64,000 bases of DNA from Flavicella sp963932955. Lineage in GTDB: Bacteria > Bacteroidota > Bacteroidia > Flavobacteriales > Flavobacteriaceae. This document shows, in pieces, positions 25,975 through 33,923 of this stretch. The position numbers were made by a program, and so were the translations under genes. Under the pieces are notes generated by a model. The model saw only the letters and a program-made list of their open reading frames with translations. It did not search any database and had not been told where the DNA came from. The stretch spans positions 47,872-111,871 of the forward strand of contig CAWVRK010000004.1 in assembly GCA_963932955.1 (NCBI GenBank). Direction: 5' to 3'. How positions within the stretch are numbered: position 1 is the first letter of the stretch; the number at the start of each line of letters is the position of its first letter.

Positions 25975-26580
25975 ATGAAAATAGATTTCTCAAAAGAAAA
26001 TGGATTGGTGCCAGCAATTATTCAAGATGCCACCACCAAAAATGTGTTGATGTTGGGCTATATGAACCAAGCAGCATATGACAAAACCATTTCGATTCAA
26101 AAAGTAACTTTTTACAGTCGAAGCAAAAACCGTTTGTGGACCAAAGGGGAGGAAAGCGGTCATTTTTTAGAACTCGTTTCCATCACCAACGACTGTGATT
26201 CCGATTCCTTGTTGGTTCAGGTACATCCTGTTGGGCCAACTTGTCACAAAGGAACTGCGACTTGCTGGAATAGCGAAAATTTACAGACCTATGGTTTTTT
26301 AAGTGATTTGGAAACGGTTATTTCCGACCGAAGAATTAACAAAGACACTCAAAAATCGTATGTAGCTAGCATGTTTGAAAAAGGCATTGCTAAAATAGCA
26401 CAAAAGGTAGGAGAGGAAGCCGTTGAAGTGGTTATTGAGGCCATGGATTCAAAGGACGATTTGTTTTTGTACGAAGCTGCAGATTTGTTATTTCACTACT
26501 TGATGCTTTTACAAGCAAAAGGTTTTACCTTGCAAGACATCGAAAACGAACTGAAGAAGAGACACAAAGTCTCGAAGTAA
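25975..26580 (+). CDS. hisIE: Bifunctional phosphoribosyl-AMP cyclohydrolase/phosphoribosyl-ATP pyrophosphatase
   Basis: Second and third steps of the pathway in one protein of 201 residues. The HisI part (1-110) has MLGYMNQAAYDKT, FYSRSKNRLWTKGEESGH, NDCDSDSLLVQV and the zinc motif GPTCHKGTATCW. The HisE part (from about 112) has SYVASMFEKGIAKIAQKVGEEAVEVVIEA and the MazG-like EAADLLFHYLMLL. It is the last gene of the operon and is followed by a terminator. Confidence 0.95.
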   Translation: MKIDFSKENGLVPAIIQDATTKNVLMLGYMNQAAYDKTISIQKVTFYSRSKNRLWTKGEESGHFLELVSITNDCDSDSLLVQVHPVGPTCHKGTATCWNSENLQTYGFLSDLETVISDRRINKDTQKSYVASMFEKGIAKIAQKVGEEAVEVVIEAMDSKDDLFLYEAADLLFHYLMLLQAKGFTLQDIENELKKRHKVSK

Positions 26581-26590
26581 ATAATAGCCC

Positions 26591-26626
26591 CTCCAAAAAC
26601 AGGGTTTTAATGGAGAGACTTTTTTT
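26591..26626 (+). terminator. Terminator of the his operon
   Basis: CTCCA and AAAAC pair with GTTTT and TGGAG (two-base bulge), then AGAC and seven or eight T residues. Located 10 bases after hisIE. Confidence 0.7.
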
Positions 26627-26628
26627 AA

Positions 26629-27060
26629 TTAGGCAACAAACGCAACTTCCTTCATGCAAGTAACTTCCGCATTTTTTACATGAACCCAATTTCCATTTGA
26701 CTCTTGAATAGAAATATTGGCTTGGCCTTTTTTCCAAGTCTGATCTAAGAAAAGTTCGATGGATGTGTTTGGTAGTGTTTCTAATACTTGTTCATTTTCA
26801 TAGGTTGACCATTCAATCATCGGAAAGCCTTTTGCACTAATGTGCACTGCGTGATTTTTTTCTTTTTCAATTGCAAACATGTAGTTTCCAGAAATCTGAG
26901 ACACAATCGGTTCAAAGAATGGTTGCGAATCACGGGTGATTTTTCCAATTCCATTTACTCCCATAGGGTACTTTGACATGGTCAAGTGAAGTTCGTAAGA
27001 CATTCCTCCGTCCTCTGAGGCCTTGACTTTGTAAGAGGTGACAAATCGTTCGTTTTCCAT
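26629..27060 (-). CDS. Hypothetical protein, 143 aa, possibly DUF1842-like
   Basis: No signal peptide or membrane segment. The pattern of a beta-rich small domain (MGVNGIGKITRDSQPFFEPIVSQISGNYMFAIE, then an NTSIELFLDQTWKKGQANISIQESNGNWVHV tail) vaguely resembles DUF1842 proteins, but I am not certain. It contains one Cys near the C-terminus. It converges with the his operon and has no visible TAnnTTTG box; two G-rich tracts lie upstream. Function unknown. Confidence 0.6.
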   Translation of the reverse strand: MENERFVTSYKVKASEDGGMSYELHLTMSKYPMGVNGIGKITRDSQPFFEPIVSQISGNYMFAIEKEKNHAVHISAKGFPMIEWSTYENEQVLETLPNTSIELFLDQTWKKGQANISIQESNGNWVHVKNAEVTCMKEVAFVA

Positions 27061-27293
27061 TACGCGTGTTTTATAAGTTAATAAATTAGCGATGCCTATT
27101 TTGACGAATCACAAAAAATGGGACTAGTCAAACGATTGGCGATGGGGGAAGTAAAATATAGGGGGGGGAAGTAATACTTAAATCTACTGCAATATATAAA
27201 ATTCTTGTCTAAATTGTAAATATTTGTTAATTTTTTTATTCAAACATAAAAAACAACTTCAAGAAGTATTTATAAAAAAGCAATTATCGCGCA
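27061..27293. other. Gene-free stretch with G tracts
   Basis: No credible gene in either strand. It contains two related segments, GGGGGAAGTAAAATATA (27144-) and a G8 run (27161-27168) followed by AAGTAATAC. Otherwise plain AT-rich sequence. Confidence 0.5.
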
Positions 27294-27328
27294 TAAAAAA
27301 GCCGATTTTACAAGATAAAATCGGCTTT
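27294..27328 (-). terminator. Terminator of the outer-membrane barrel gene
   Basis: Perfect 13-bp stem AAAGCCGATTTTA / TAAAATCGGCTTT with CAAGA loop; on the minus strand it is followed by a T-run. Confidence 0.88.
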
Positions 27329-27346
27329 GTCAGATGTGTTAGATGC

Positions 27347-27964
27347 TCAGAACTTGTAGGACAAACCAAATACAAACTGATTGGGTTGGTTGTCAATCTT
27401 AAAGTTATTTATAAACGCTTCTTCCGCGCTGTCGTTATAAGCAGATTCGGCTTTGGAAAAGGCAGATTCATAACGAACGTCAATGCCTAGTTTCCAAAAT
27501 TCAATGCCGAGACCAATTTGAAAACCGACGTTGATGTTTTCTTCTGCATCATCTTGTTCAAGATCGATGCCTGCAACACTAAAATCAGAGTCCAAAACGT
27601 ATTGAAAAGAGGGGCCGATAAAAAAGTTACCCACACCAATAAATTTCATTCCCAACAGAACGGGAACATCAATTCGATTTAAATTGAATTTTGCTGTCTG
27701 GCCAACACCCGGTAGGGAATATTCAGACGACAAAGAGGTGTAAATCACTTCGGGTCTCACATAGATACCAACAACAGGAACTTTGAAACGCATCCAGACA
27801 CCAGCATGGTAACCGGAAGAGTCATCACTGTCGAAGTTTTCATTTCCCATAGATAATTCAGAAGCATTGAAATTCAGACCTCCTTTGATTCCATAGTTTA
27901 CTTGGGCAGTTGCAAATTGACAAGCAAAAACTACGAGTGCAATGGCAAAAATTCTCGTTTTCAT
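27347..27964 (-). CDS. Outer-membrane beta-barrel protein, PorT/OmpA-barrel-like
   Basis: Predicted small outer-membrane barrel of 205 residues with a clear signal peptide (MKTRIFAIALVVFACQFATAQ). The mature part has alternating beta strands, the early VNYGIKGGLNFNASEL, a central RIDVPVLLGMKFIGVGNFFIGPSFQYVL and a terminal aromatic residue (QFVFGLSYKF), the signal for the BAM machinery. This is the common 'porin family' of Bacteroidota. Its ligand or role is unknown. Confidence 0.85.
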   Translation of the reverse strand: MKTRIFAIALVVFACQFATAQVNYGIKGGLNFNASELSMGNENFDSDDSSGYHAGVWMRFKVPVVGIYVRPEVIYTSLSSEYSLPGVGQTAKFNLNRIDVPVLLGMKFIGVGNFFIGPSFQYVLDSDFSVAGIDLEQDDAEENINVGFQIGLGIEFWKLGIDVRYESAFSKAESAYNDSAEEAFINNFKIDNQPNQFVFGLSYKF

Positions 27965-27988
27965 ATTCGATCTATTTAGGTTATTAAT

Positions 27989-28960
27989 TTATTTTCTCGA
28001 AATCACTTTTTGAACTGCTTTGACGATTGCCTTGTCATTCAGCCCATATTTTTCCATCAATTGAGCGGGAGTTCCCGATTCGCCAAAGCTATCGTTTACC
28101 GCCACAAATTCTTGAGGAATAGGGGTGTTTTTTGCCAGTAGACCGGCAATACTTTCTCCCAAACCTCCGATGTAATTGTGTTCCTCCGCGGTGACCACAC
28201 ATCCTGTTTTGGCGACAGAATTCAAAACCGCTCCAGCATCCAAAGGTTTGATTGTGTGCATGTTGAGGACTTCTGCAGTGATTCCCATTGCTTCTAGTTG
28301 TTCGGAGGCTTGCAAGGCTTCCCATACCAAGTGTCCCGTGGCCACGATGGTCACATCAGCACCTTCTGTCAATTGAATGGCCTTTCCGATGACGAACTTG
28401 TTTTCGTGAGCGGTATCCGTGTATTTGGGCATATAGATGGGAACTACAGGACGTCCAAAACGCAAATAGACAGGTCCTTCGTGCTCTGCAATAGCGATGG
28501 TCGCCGCTTCTGTTTGGTTGTAATCACAGGTATTGATGACCGTCATTCCTGGTAACATTTTCATCAATCCGATGTCTTCGAGAATCTGGTGGGTTGCGCC
28601 GTCTTCTCCGAGAGTCAATCCCGCGTGTGAAGCACATATTTTTACATTTTTATCAGAGTAGGCAACCGATTGACGGATTTGATCGTAGACCCTTCCTGTA
28701 GAAAAGTTGGCAAATGTACCGGTAAACGGGATTTTACCACCGATGGTCAATCCTGCAGCAATCCCAATCATGTTGGCCTCTGCAATTCCGATTTGAAAGA
28801 AACGTGTTGGATTTTCTTTGATAAAAGCATCCATTTTTAGAGACCCGATCAAGTCAGCACAGAGTGCGACGACATTGGGGTTGGTTCTTCCTAGTGTTGC
28901 CAATCCTGCTCCAAAACCGGACCGCGTATCTTTCTTTTCTGTAAATGTGTATTTTTTCAT
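27989..28960 (-). CDS. Transketolase, C-terminal subunit
   Basis: The 323-residue half carrying the pyrimidine-binding and C-terminal domains. Motifs: DTRSGFGAGLATLGRTNPNVVALCADL near 10-35, the conserved GIAEANMIGIAAGLTIGGKIPFTGTFANF near 60-90 (catalytic Glu for the cofactor), SHAGLTLGEDGATHQ near 115 and the C-terminal EEHNYIGGLGESI. It should join the product of the gene at 5936. Start at ATG 28960 (MKKYTFTEKK) is used rather than 28990, which overlaps the -7 box. It is the only plausible partner in the window, and the two genes lie on opposite strands. Confidence 0.92.
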   Translation of the reverse strand: MKKYTFTEKKDTRSGFGAGLATLGRTNPNVVALCADLIGSLKMDAFIKENPTRFFQIGIAEANMIGIAAGLTIGGKIPFTGTFANFSTGRVYDQIRQSVAYSDKNVKICASHAGLTLGEDGATHQILEDIGLMKMLPGMTVINTCDYNQTEAATIAIAEHEGPVYLRFGRPVVPIYMPKYTDTAHENKFVIGKAIQLTEGADVTIVATGHLVWEALQASEQLEAMGITAEVLNMHTIKPLDAGAVLNSVAKTGCVVTAEEHNYIGGLGESIAGLLAKNTPIPQEFVAVNDSFGESGTPAQLMEKYGLNDKAIVKAVQKVISRK

Positions 28961-28987
28961 TGTAAAAATTGTCGTGTTTGAAAGTAA

Positions 28988-28995
28988 CAAATGTA
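28988..28995 (-). promoter_or_regulatory. -7 box of the transketolase C-half gene
   Basis: TACATTTG on the minus strand, 27 bases before the ATG at 28960. A TTG 14 bases upstream is closer than usual. Confidence 0.5.
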
Positions 28996-29026
28996 ATAAT
29001 TTTATAGAGCAATGTTCCTAAAAAGC

Positions 29027-29623
29027 TCACATTTTTGAGTCTTCAATATTTTTCAAAACTTCGTAGAGTTTGTGCATTGGAAATCCCATAACATTCGTGT
29101 AACTTCCTTCGATTTTTTCGACTGCTATTTGTCCCAGCCATTCTTGAATTCCATAGCTGCCTGCCTTGTCAAATGGCTTGAAATTTTGAATGTAATATGT
29201 AATTTCTGTAAGACTGAGCTTTTTGAAGTAGACTTTTGTTGTGTCACTCACCACTTCTTGGAAATACTTTCCTTTGATACTTATGGATGTGATGACCTCA
29301 TGAGAGTCTCCGGAAAGTTGCTGCAACATACAAACAGCATCCTTTGTATTTTTAGGTTTTCCCAGTGCTTTGCCTTGGTGCCAGACAATGGTGTCTGAAG
29401 TGATGACCAATTCATTGTCATTTATAATTTTGTCAAAGGGTTTTGATTTGAGATCGGAAAGGTAAGCGGTGATTTCTTCTCGTTGCAATTCTTTGGGATA
29501 GATTTCTTCTACAGGGAACAATTGCAAGAGATAGGGAATGTTTGCCTCTTTCAAAAACTGTTGCCTTCTCGGAGATCCAGAAGCGAGAATGATTTGGTAG
29601 CGGTCGAATAATTTTTCAAGCAT
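29027..29623 (-). CDS. maf: Maf family nucleotide pyrophosphatase
   Basis: Hydrolyses non-canonical or dTTP/UTP nucleotides to monophosphates; earlier named septum-formation inhibitor. The 198-residue protein has the signature LASGSPRRQQFLKEA near 15, VITSDTIVWHQGKALGKPKN near 70 (catalytic Asp), and the C-terminal FDKAGSYGIQEW...EGSYTNVMGFPM near 150-180. Length is normal. Forty-odd bases separate it from smpB upstream. Confidence 0.94.
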   Translation of the reverse strand: MLEKLFDRYQIILASGSPRRQQFLKEANIPYLLQLFPVEEIYPKELQREEITAYLSDLKSKPFDKIINDNELVITSDTIVWHQGKALGKPKNTKDAVCMLQQLSGDSHEVITSISIKGKYFQEVVSDTTKVYFKKLSLTEITYYIQNFKPFDKAGSYGIQEWLGQIAVEKIEGSYTNVMGFPMHKLYEVLKNIEDSKM

Positions 29624-29664
29624 CTTGAATCATTTTTTTAAAAAGGAGGAAGGAAGGCTGTCAA

Positions 29665-30120
29665 CTAGAAGTTTTTTTTGATCCTCGCAAGGTCGCGAGC
29701 GTTGTCTCTGTCCTTTAGGGTGTTTCTCTTGTCGAAAAGTTTTTTCCCTTTGCACAAGGCGATGTTTAGTTTTGCCCACCCTTTGTCTGTGAGAAACAAC
29801 TTTAAGGGAACGATGGTTAGCCCGACATTTTTGACTTCTTTTTCCAGTTTTTTGAGTTCTCTTTTGTTCAACAAAAGCCTTCTTTCACTTTTAGGTTTGT
29901 GGTTGTATGCATGTCCGAAGAGGTACTCTTCGATAAACATATTGACTACAAAAAGTTCTCCTTGTTCGTTGAATTCACAAAAGCTTTCTGTAATGCGGGC
30001 TTTGCTTTCTCGGATGGATTTTATTTCCGTGCCTGTCAACTGAATTCCAGCTGTATAGGTCTCCAAAATCTCGTATTCAAAACGCGCTTTTTTGTTTTGT
30101 ATGTTTATCTTTTTCTGCAT
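29665..30120 (-). CDS. smpB: SsrA-binding protein SmpB
   Basis: Brings tmRNA to stalled ribosomes for trans-translation. The 151 residues show the KKARFEYEILETYTAGIQLTGTEIKSIR opening, IEEYLFGHAYNHKPKSERRLLLNKREL, LTIVPLKLFLTDKGWAKLNIALCKGKKLFDKR and the basic tail DRDNARDLARIKKNF, all as in the family. The tmRNA gene itself is not seen in the window. Confidence 0.96.
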   Translation of the reverse strand: MQKKINIQNKKARFEYEILETYTAGIQLTGTEIKSIRESKARITESFCEFNEQGELFVVNMFIEEYLFGHAYNHKPKSERRLLLNKRELKKLEKEVKNVGLTIVPLKLFLTDKGWAKLNIALCKGKKLFDKRNTLKDRDNARDLARIKKNF

Positions 30121-30127
30121 TGCTTTG

Positions 30128-30135
30128 CAAATGTA
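30128..30135 (-). promoter_or_regulatory. -7 box of smpB, 7 bases before its ATG
   Basis: TACATTTG on the minus strand with seven bases to the ATG at 30120; another predicted very short or absent leader. Confidence 0.5.
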
Positions 30136-30258
30136 GGAAATTAATGGTCAAAAACATTCTTTATGGAACCCCTGTTTTCCTTTGATTTTATGAATATTTC
30201 CAGGTTGGAACACAAGAACACCGTTGCTTTTGGGTAAAGGATTTTCAAGTTAATTGAT

Positions 30259-30294
30259 AAAAAAAACCGGTACAAAAAAACGCTGTACCGGTTT
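30259..30294 (-). terminator. Terminator of the DapD-like gene
   Basis: Stem AAACCGGTACA (30264-30274) with TGTACCGGTTT (30284-30294), loop of nine; A-run 30259-30266 gives the T-tail on the minus strand. Confidence 0.85.
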
Positions 30295-30313
30295 GATTTC
30301 GTATGTGTGCGGA

Positions 30314-31480
30314 TCAATCGTTTTTTACGTGTAAATTTGCGTTGAGTTCAATCGTTTTGGGATTGGGTCTGCAAATCAGATGGCCGTTGGTACTGTCCAA
30401 AAGGAACAGCAATTTGTCTTTTCCGTTCAATGCGGCACCTTTGACGATGTTGTCCCCTTCAGACACGATTGCTCCTTCGAGATTGATCGGTTCGTTCTTT
30501 TCGTTGTACATCCGTATTTTGGCTGCGGCAGTTACATAAACACCTGCTGCAATAGTACACCCAAATCCTAAAGAAATCCCGGTACCTGCATTGGCGCCCA
30601 ACAAGCATTTGTCTCCGATAGAAATGACATTTTTATTCCCGCCTGAAAGTGTTCCCATGATAGAAACACCTCCGCCAAGGTCAGAATCGTGTCCAACAAC
30701 AACCCCTGCCGAGACGCGTCCTTCGATCATCGCATTGCCAAGTGTTCCCGCATTGAAATTGATGTATCCTGCAGGCATTACAGTCGTTCCAACGGCAGTA
30801 TGTGCGCCGAGACGAACTTGAGAGCCAGAAGCAATTCGAACTCCGTTTGGCACATGGTAATCCACCATGTACGGAAATTTATCTACGTGTGAAACCTGTA
30901 AGACATCGCCTTTGAATGTCGCTTTGATACGTTCTTCACTGAGGTCTTCGGGTAGGACAGGACCTTGATTGGTCCAAGCGATGTTGTTTAGTTTTCCAAA
31001 AACTCCTTCCAAACTCAACCCATGCGGTTGTACATGCAATTGTGAAAGGCATTGCAATTTGAAATATCCTTCCACGGCATCAGCAACAGCAGTGTCTTTG
31101 TCAAATAAAAAGTAAGCGATCAGGTCGATTTCCTGGTATCCTTCTGGTTGGTTGTAGTTTTCGAGCAACTGTTGGAGCAATGTGATGTTTGGGTGCTTTT
31201 CAATTTCATGGTGAAAGGCACTGAAATTATCAAACGCTTTTTGAAGCTGTACTTTGGTCAGAACCACAAAACCATTGGAGTTGGACTCGTAACCCGTCAC
31301 ATCTTGCAACAAAGCCGCTGTACCAAAAGCACTGTCCCAATTGATTGCTGGAAAGTTAACGTCTAATGTCTTGCCTGCTTTCGACCTGCGAATTCCCAAT
31401 CCAAAAGCCAAAGGTTTGGTATAAGTGGGTTTTGCGTTTATCTGTTGTACGTATTGTTTAAACTGTTCAAGCGTATTCAT
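30314..31480 (-). CDS. dapD: Tetrahydrodipicolinate N-succinyltransferase, actinobacterial/pseudomonad-type DapD
   Basis: Left-handed beta-helix acyltransferase of the lysine/diaminopimelate pathway. The 388-residue protein has an N-terminal domain of about 180 residues (LAFGLGIRRSKAGKTLDVNFP) and then a hexapeptide-repeat domain. Diagnostic segments are GVRIASGSQVRLGAHTAVGTTVMPAGYINFNAGTLG, GRVSAGVVVGHDSDLGGG and GGNKNVISIGDKCLLGANAGTGISLGFGC, the pattern of the long DapD form rather than the E. coli form. Start is ATG 31480 (MNTLEQFKQY); the frame from 31519 begins upstream of a promoter box. Flavobacteria often have a second, shorter dapD elsewhere. Confidence 0.82.
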   Translation of the reverse strand: MNTLEQFKQYVQQINAKPTYTKPLAFGLGIRRSKAGKTLDVNFPAINWDSAFGTAALLQDVTGYESNSNGFVVLTKVQLQKAFDNFSAFHHEIEKHPNITLLQQLLENYNQPEGYQEIDLIAYFLFDKDTAVADAVEGYFKLQCLSQLHVQPHGLSLEGVFGKLNNIAWTNQGPVLPEDLSEERIKATFKGDVLQVSHVDKFPYMVDYHVPNGVRIASGSQVRLGAHTAVGTTVMPAGYINFNAGTLGNAMIEGRVSAGVVVGHDSDLGGGVSIMGTLSGGNKNVISIGDKCLLGANAGTGISLGFGCTIAAGVYVTAAAKIRMYNEKNEPINLEGAIVSEGDNIVKGAALNGKDKLLFLLDSTNGHLICRPNPKTIELNANLHVKND

Positions 31481-31505
31481 AGTAAATCTTTTTAATGGTA
31501 AAAAG

Positions 31506-31513
31506 CAAAGATA
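31506..31513 (-). promoter_or_regulatory. -7 box of the dapD-like gene
   Basis: TATCTTTG on the minus strand, 25 bases before the ATG at 31480; no clear -33. Confidence 0.5.
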
Positions 31514-31587
31514 CAGCAAAGGACTTTAAATTGAAACCGAACGGCGCGATTATCCCCAAGAAATTTGATTCTTGACAAGGGTTGTTT

Positions 31588-32082
31588 TTAAATGATTTTG
31601 TCCGTGTTTTTCTTCAGGTAAAGGACACGCTGCTCAAATATTTTTTGAGGAATGGGCAAAACAACCGATTCAAAGATTTCCATGAAAACATCTGTATGGG
31701 GTTCAACGCGATTTTTTTTCAAGTTGAATGGAGCAAAACCAAACCAAGCAACCGTTTTTAAAATGGTTTTATCTTTGTTCCACATCCGCATTTCCACTTC
31801 AATACTGCGAGAATCGTAACAAATCAGCTGAGATTGTATGCAAACTTCTTCCATTGTGAAAACCGGTTTTAGGTAGGCAATTTTGTTATTAGACACTAAC
31901 CATCCGAGGCCTTGTTCTTGAATGATTTTAAAAAGGTCGATGTCGTAATAGGTCAAGAGTTGGTCTTCACGGGCATTGATAAAATAATCGACATAGCGTC
32001 CGTTGTTTAAATGGTTGAAGGGGTCACAATCTTGGAAACGAATTTTTTTAAAACTTTCTAAGATTTGGGGTAGTTGAGTCAT
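31588..32082 (-). CDS. Acyl-CoA thioesterase, 4-hydroxybenzoyl-CoA thioesterase-like hotdog fold
   Basis: Single hotdog domain of 164 residues with the family pattern RFQDCDPFNHLNNGRYVDYFINARED near 15-40, where the Asp of the DCD segment and the following NHLNNxRY are the family active region. Then comes WFGFAPFNLKKNRVEP. It would hydrolyse acyl-CoA thioesters in the cytoplasm; the substrate is unknown. Start chosen at ATG 32082 (MTQLPQILESF). It follows miaA after 45 bases and may be cotranscribed. Confidence 0.8.
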   Translation of the reverse strand: MTQLPQILESFKKIRFQDCDPFNHLNNGRYVDYFINAREDQLLTYYDIDLFKIIQEQGLGWLVSNNKIAYLKPVFTMEEVCIQSQLICYDSRSIEVEMRMWNKDKTILKTVAWFGFAPFNLKKNRVEPHTDVFMEIFESVVLPIPQKIFEQRVLYLKKNTDKII

Positions 32083-32127
32083 GGAATGTGGTTTTGTAAT
32101 GATTATAGTAGGCAATGATTGAGAATG

Positions 32128-33033
32128 CTATATTGATTTTTCTAGGTGTTCCACAATTGTTTTCAATGCTGTTTTGTGGTCAAACCAAGTGGTGTCTGAA
32201 TCCCTTTTGAACCATGTCATTTGACGTTTGGCAAAGCGGCGTGTATTTTTTTTAATCTCTGCAATAGCAGCTTCCAATTCGCACTTCTCCTCAAAGTATG
32301 CAAACAATTCGCGGTATCCGACTGTTTGAAGTGCGTTCAAGTCTTTGTGCGGATGTACGCGCCTTGCTTCTTCCATCAAACCATTTTCCATCATGCGATC
32401 GACTCTTTGGTTGATGCGGTTGTAGATCAAGTTGCGCTCAGCTGTCAATCCAATACGAATGATTTCAAAGTTTCGAATTGCTTTGGGTTTGTTTTTAAAA
32501 GAGGAATAGGGCTTTCCAGAGCCGATGCACACTTCCAATGCACGAATGACCCTGTGCGGGTTGTCTAAGGTTGTTTTTTCATAGGTCTCGGCATCCAATA
32601 CTTTGAGTCGTTCTTGTAAAACTGAAAGGCCTTTTTTCGCGAGTTCTTGGTTCAGTTGCTGTCGTATTTTAGGATCAATTTCAGGGAAATGGTCCAATCC
32701 GTTGAGCAAGGCATCCACATACAAACCACTACCGCCTACCAGAACAACCACCTCTTTTTTTAAAAACAACTGCTCCAATTGCTCCAAGGCATCTCTTTCA
32801 AACTGCCCCACATTGTAATTTTCGAAAATAGATCGATTTTGGACAAAATAGTGCGGTGCTTGCCCAAGTTCTTCTTCTGAAGGAACGGCAGTTCCGATTG
32901 CGAGTTCTTTGTAAAATTGCCGCGAGTCACAAGACAGAATTGGCGCCTGAAAATGTTGGGCAATTTCAATGCTCAATGCTGTTTTTCCAATTGCAGTGGG
33001 GCCAACAATGCTGATCAAGGTTTTTGAGGACAT
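32128..33033 (-). CDS. miaA: tRNA dimethylallyltransferase
   Basis: Adds a dimethylallyl group to N6 of A37 in tRNAs reading UNN codons. The 301-residue protein begins ISIVGPTAIGKTALSIEIA (P-loop at 11-18), then ILSCDSRQFYKELAIGTAVPS, VVLVGGSGLYVDALLNGLD, and the C-terminal ALQTVGYRELFAYFE and TRRFAKRQMTWFKRD. Start at ATG 33033 (MSSKTLISIVG) fits the family; the long open frame to 33237 adds an unrelated head. Confidence 0.96.
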   Translation of the reverse strand: MSSKTLISIVGPTAIGKTALSIEIAQHFQAPILSCDSRQFYKELAIGTAVPSEEELGQAPHYFVQNRSIFENYNVGQFERDALEQLEQLFLKKEVVVLVGGSGLYVDALLNGLDHFPEIDPKIRQQLNQELAKKGLSVLQERLKVLDAETYEKTTLDNPHRVIRALEVCIGSGKPYSSFKNKPKAIRNFEIIRIGLTAERNLIYNRINQRVDRMMENGLMEEARRVHPHKDLNALQTVGYRELFAYFEEKCELEAAIAEIKKNTRRFAKRQMTWFKRDSDTTWFDHKTALKTIVEHLEKSI

Positions 33034-33054
33034 GTTTTTTAAGTTCGTTGAATT

Positions 33055-33062
33055 CAAAAATA
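33055..33062 (-). promoter_or_regulatory. -7 box of miaA
   Basis: TATTTTTG on the minus strand, 21 bases before the ATG at 33033, just inside the end region of the channel gene. Confidence 0.45.
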
Positions 33063-33091
33063 GACAATACCGCGTTTGTGAAAAAGTTTTG

Positions 33092-33910
33092 TCACAGCTT
33101 TTCCCCGCATTGATTGCAAAATACAGCCTCGTCAGAATGCGTGTCAAAATTGCAATTAGAACAAGATTGAGTGTTTGTCGGTGTTTTACTGAAATGACTG
33201 CTGTATTCTGCAGAAACAATCCCTGTAGGGACTGCAATGATTGCGTACCCGAGGATCATTACAATGGAAGCGATGAATTGACCCAAAGTAGTCACAGGAG
33301 CAATGTCTCCATAACCCACTGTTGTCAGTGTGACGATGGTCCAATACACACTCCTGGGAATGCTTGTAAAACCACTGCCAGCTCTCGCTTCGACCAAATA
33401 CATGACGGTGCCTAAGATGATAGAAATAACGACCACAGTAAAAAGAAAAACAGCAATTTTAGGGCGGCTTGCTCGGAGAGCTGCAAGCAGTTTGTTGGAG
33501 GCGCCGATATAACGAGTGATTTTTAAAATCCGAAAGACACGTAACAATCTTAGGGCACGTAAAATAAGAAGTGCATGGCTGCCTCCGACAAACAAAGAAA
33601 GGTACTTTGGAAGGGTAGACAACAAATCAATGACCCCCAAATAACTGAAAATATAGTGCTTGGGTTTTTTGATGGATACAATTCGCAAAAGGTATTCGAT
33701 GGTAAATAGAATGGTAATACTCCATTCTGCTCTATTGAAAAAAGTAGGGTAGTGCGTCCCAATACTTGGAACGCTTTCCAGCAGAACCAATGCGATGCTT
33801 GCCAAAATGGTCAGCATCAAGAGTACATCAAACAACTTCCCTTTAGGCGTATCTGCCTCGTAGATGATTTCGTGTATTTTTTTTTTCCAAGTGTGATGAG
33901 ATTCTTTCAT
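33092..33910 (-). CDS. Voltage-gated-like potassium channel with C-terminal zinc ribbon
   Basis: Six-helix ion channel of 272 residues. S1-S3 helices lie near 28-48, 65-85 and 95-110. The S4 voltage sensor RALRLLRVFRILKITR (near 116-131) carries regularly spaced Arg. The pore has TLTTVGYGDIAP at about 194-205, the K+ selectivity filter. The cytoplasmic tail ends in CSNC...CNQCGEKL, a C-x2-C-x11-C-x2-C zinc-ribbon-like element not part of the usual Kch fold. It overlaps no neighbour and starts 14 bases after the exonuclease gene, probably in one operon with yggS. Confidence 0.87.
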   Translation of the reverse strand: MKESHHTWKKKIHEIIYEADTPKGKLFDVLLMLTILASIALVLLESVPSIGTHYPTFFNRAEWSITILFTIEYLLRIVSIKKPKHYIFSYLGVIDLLSTLPKYLSLFVGGSHALLILRALRLLRVFRILKITRYIGASNKLLAALRASRPKIAVFLFTVVVISIILGTVMYLVEARAGSGFTSIPRSVYWTIVTLTTVGYGDIAPVTTLGQFIASIVMILGYAIIAVPTGIVSAEYSSHFSKTPTNTQSCSNCNFDTHSDEAVFCNQCGEKL

Positions 33911-33923
33911 TGTTGTTTTTTAT

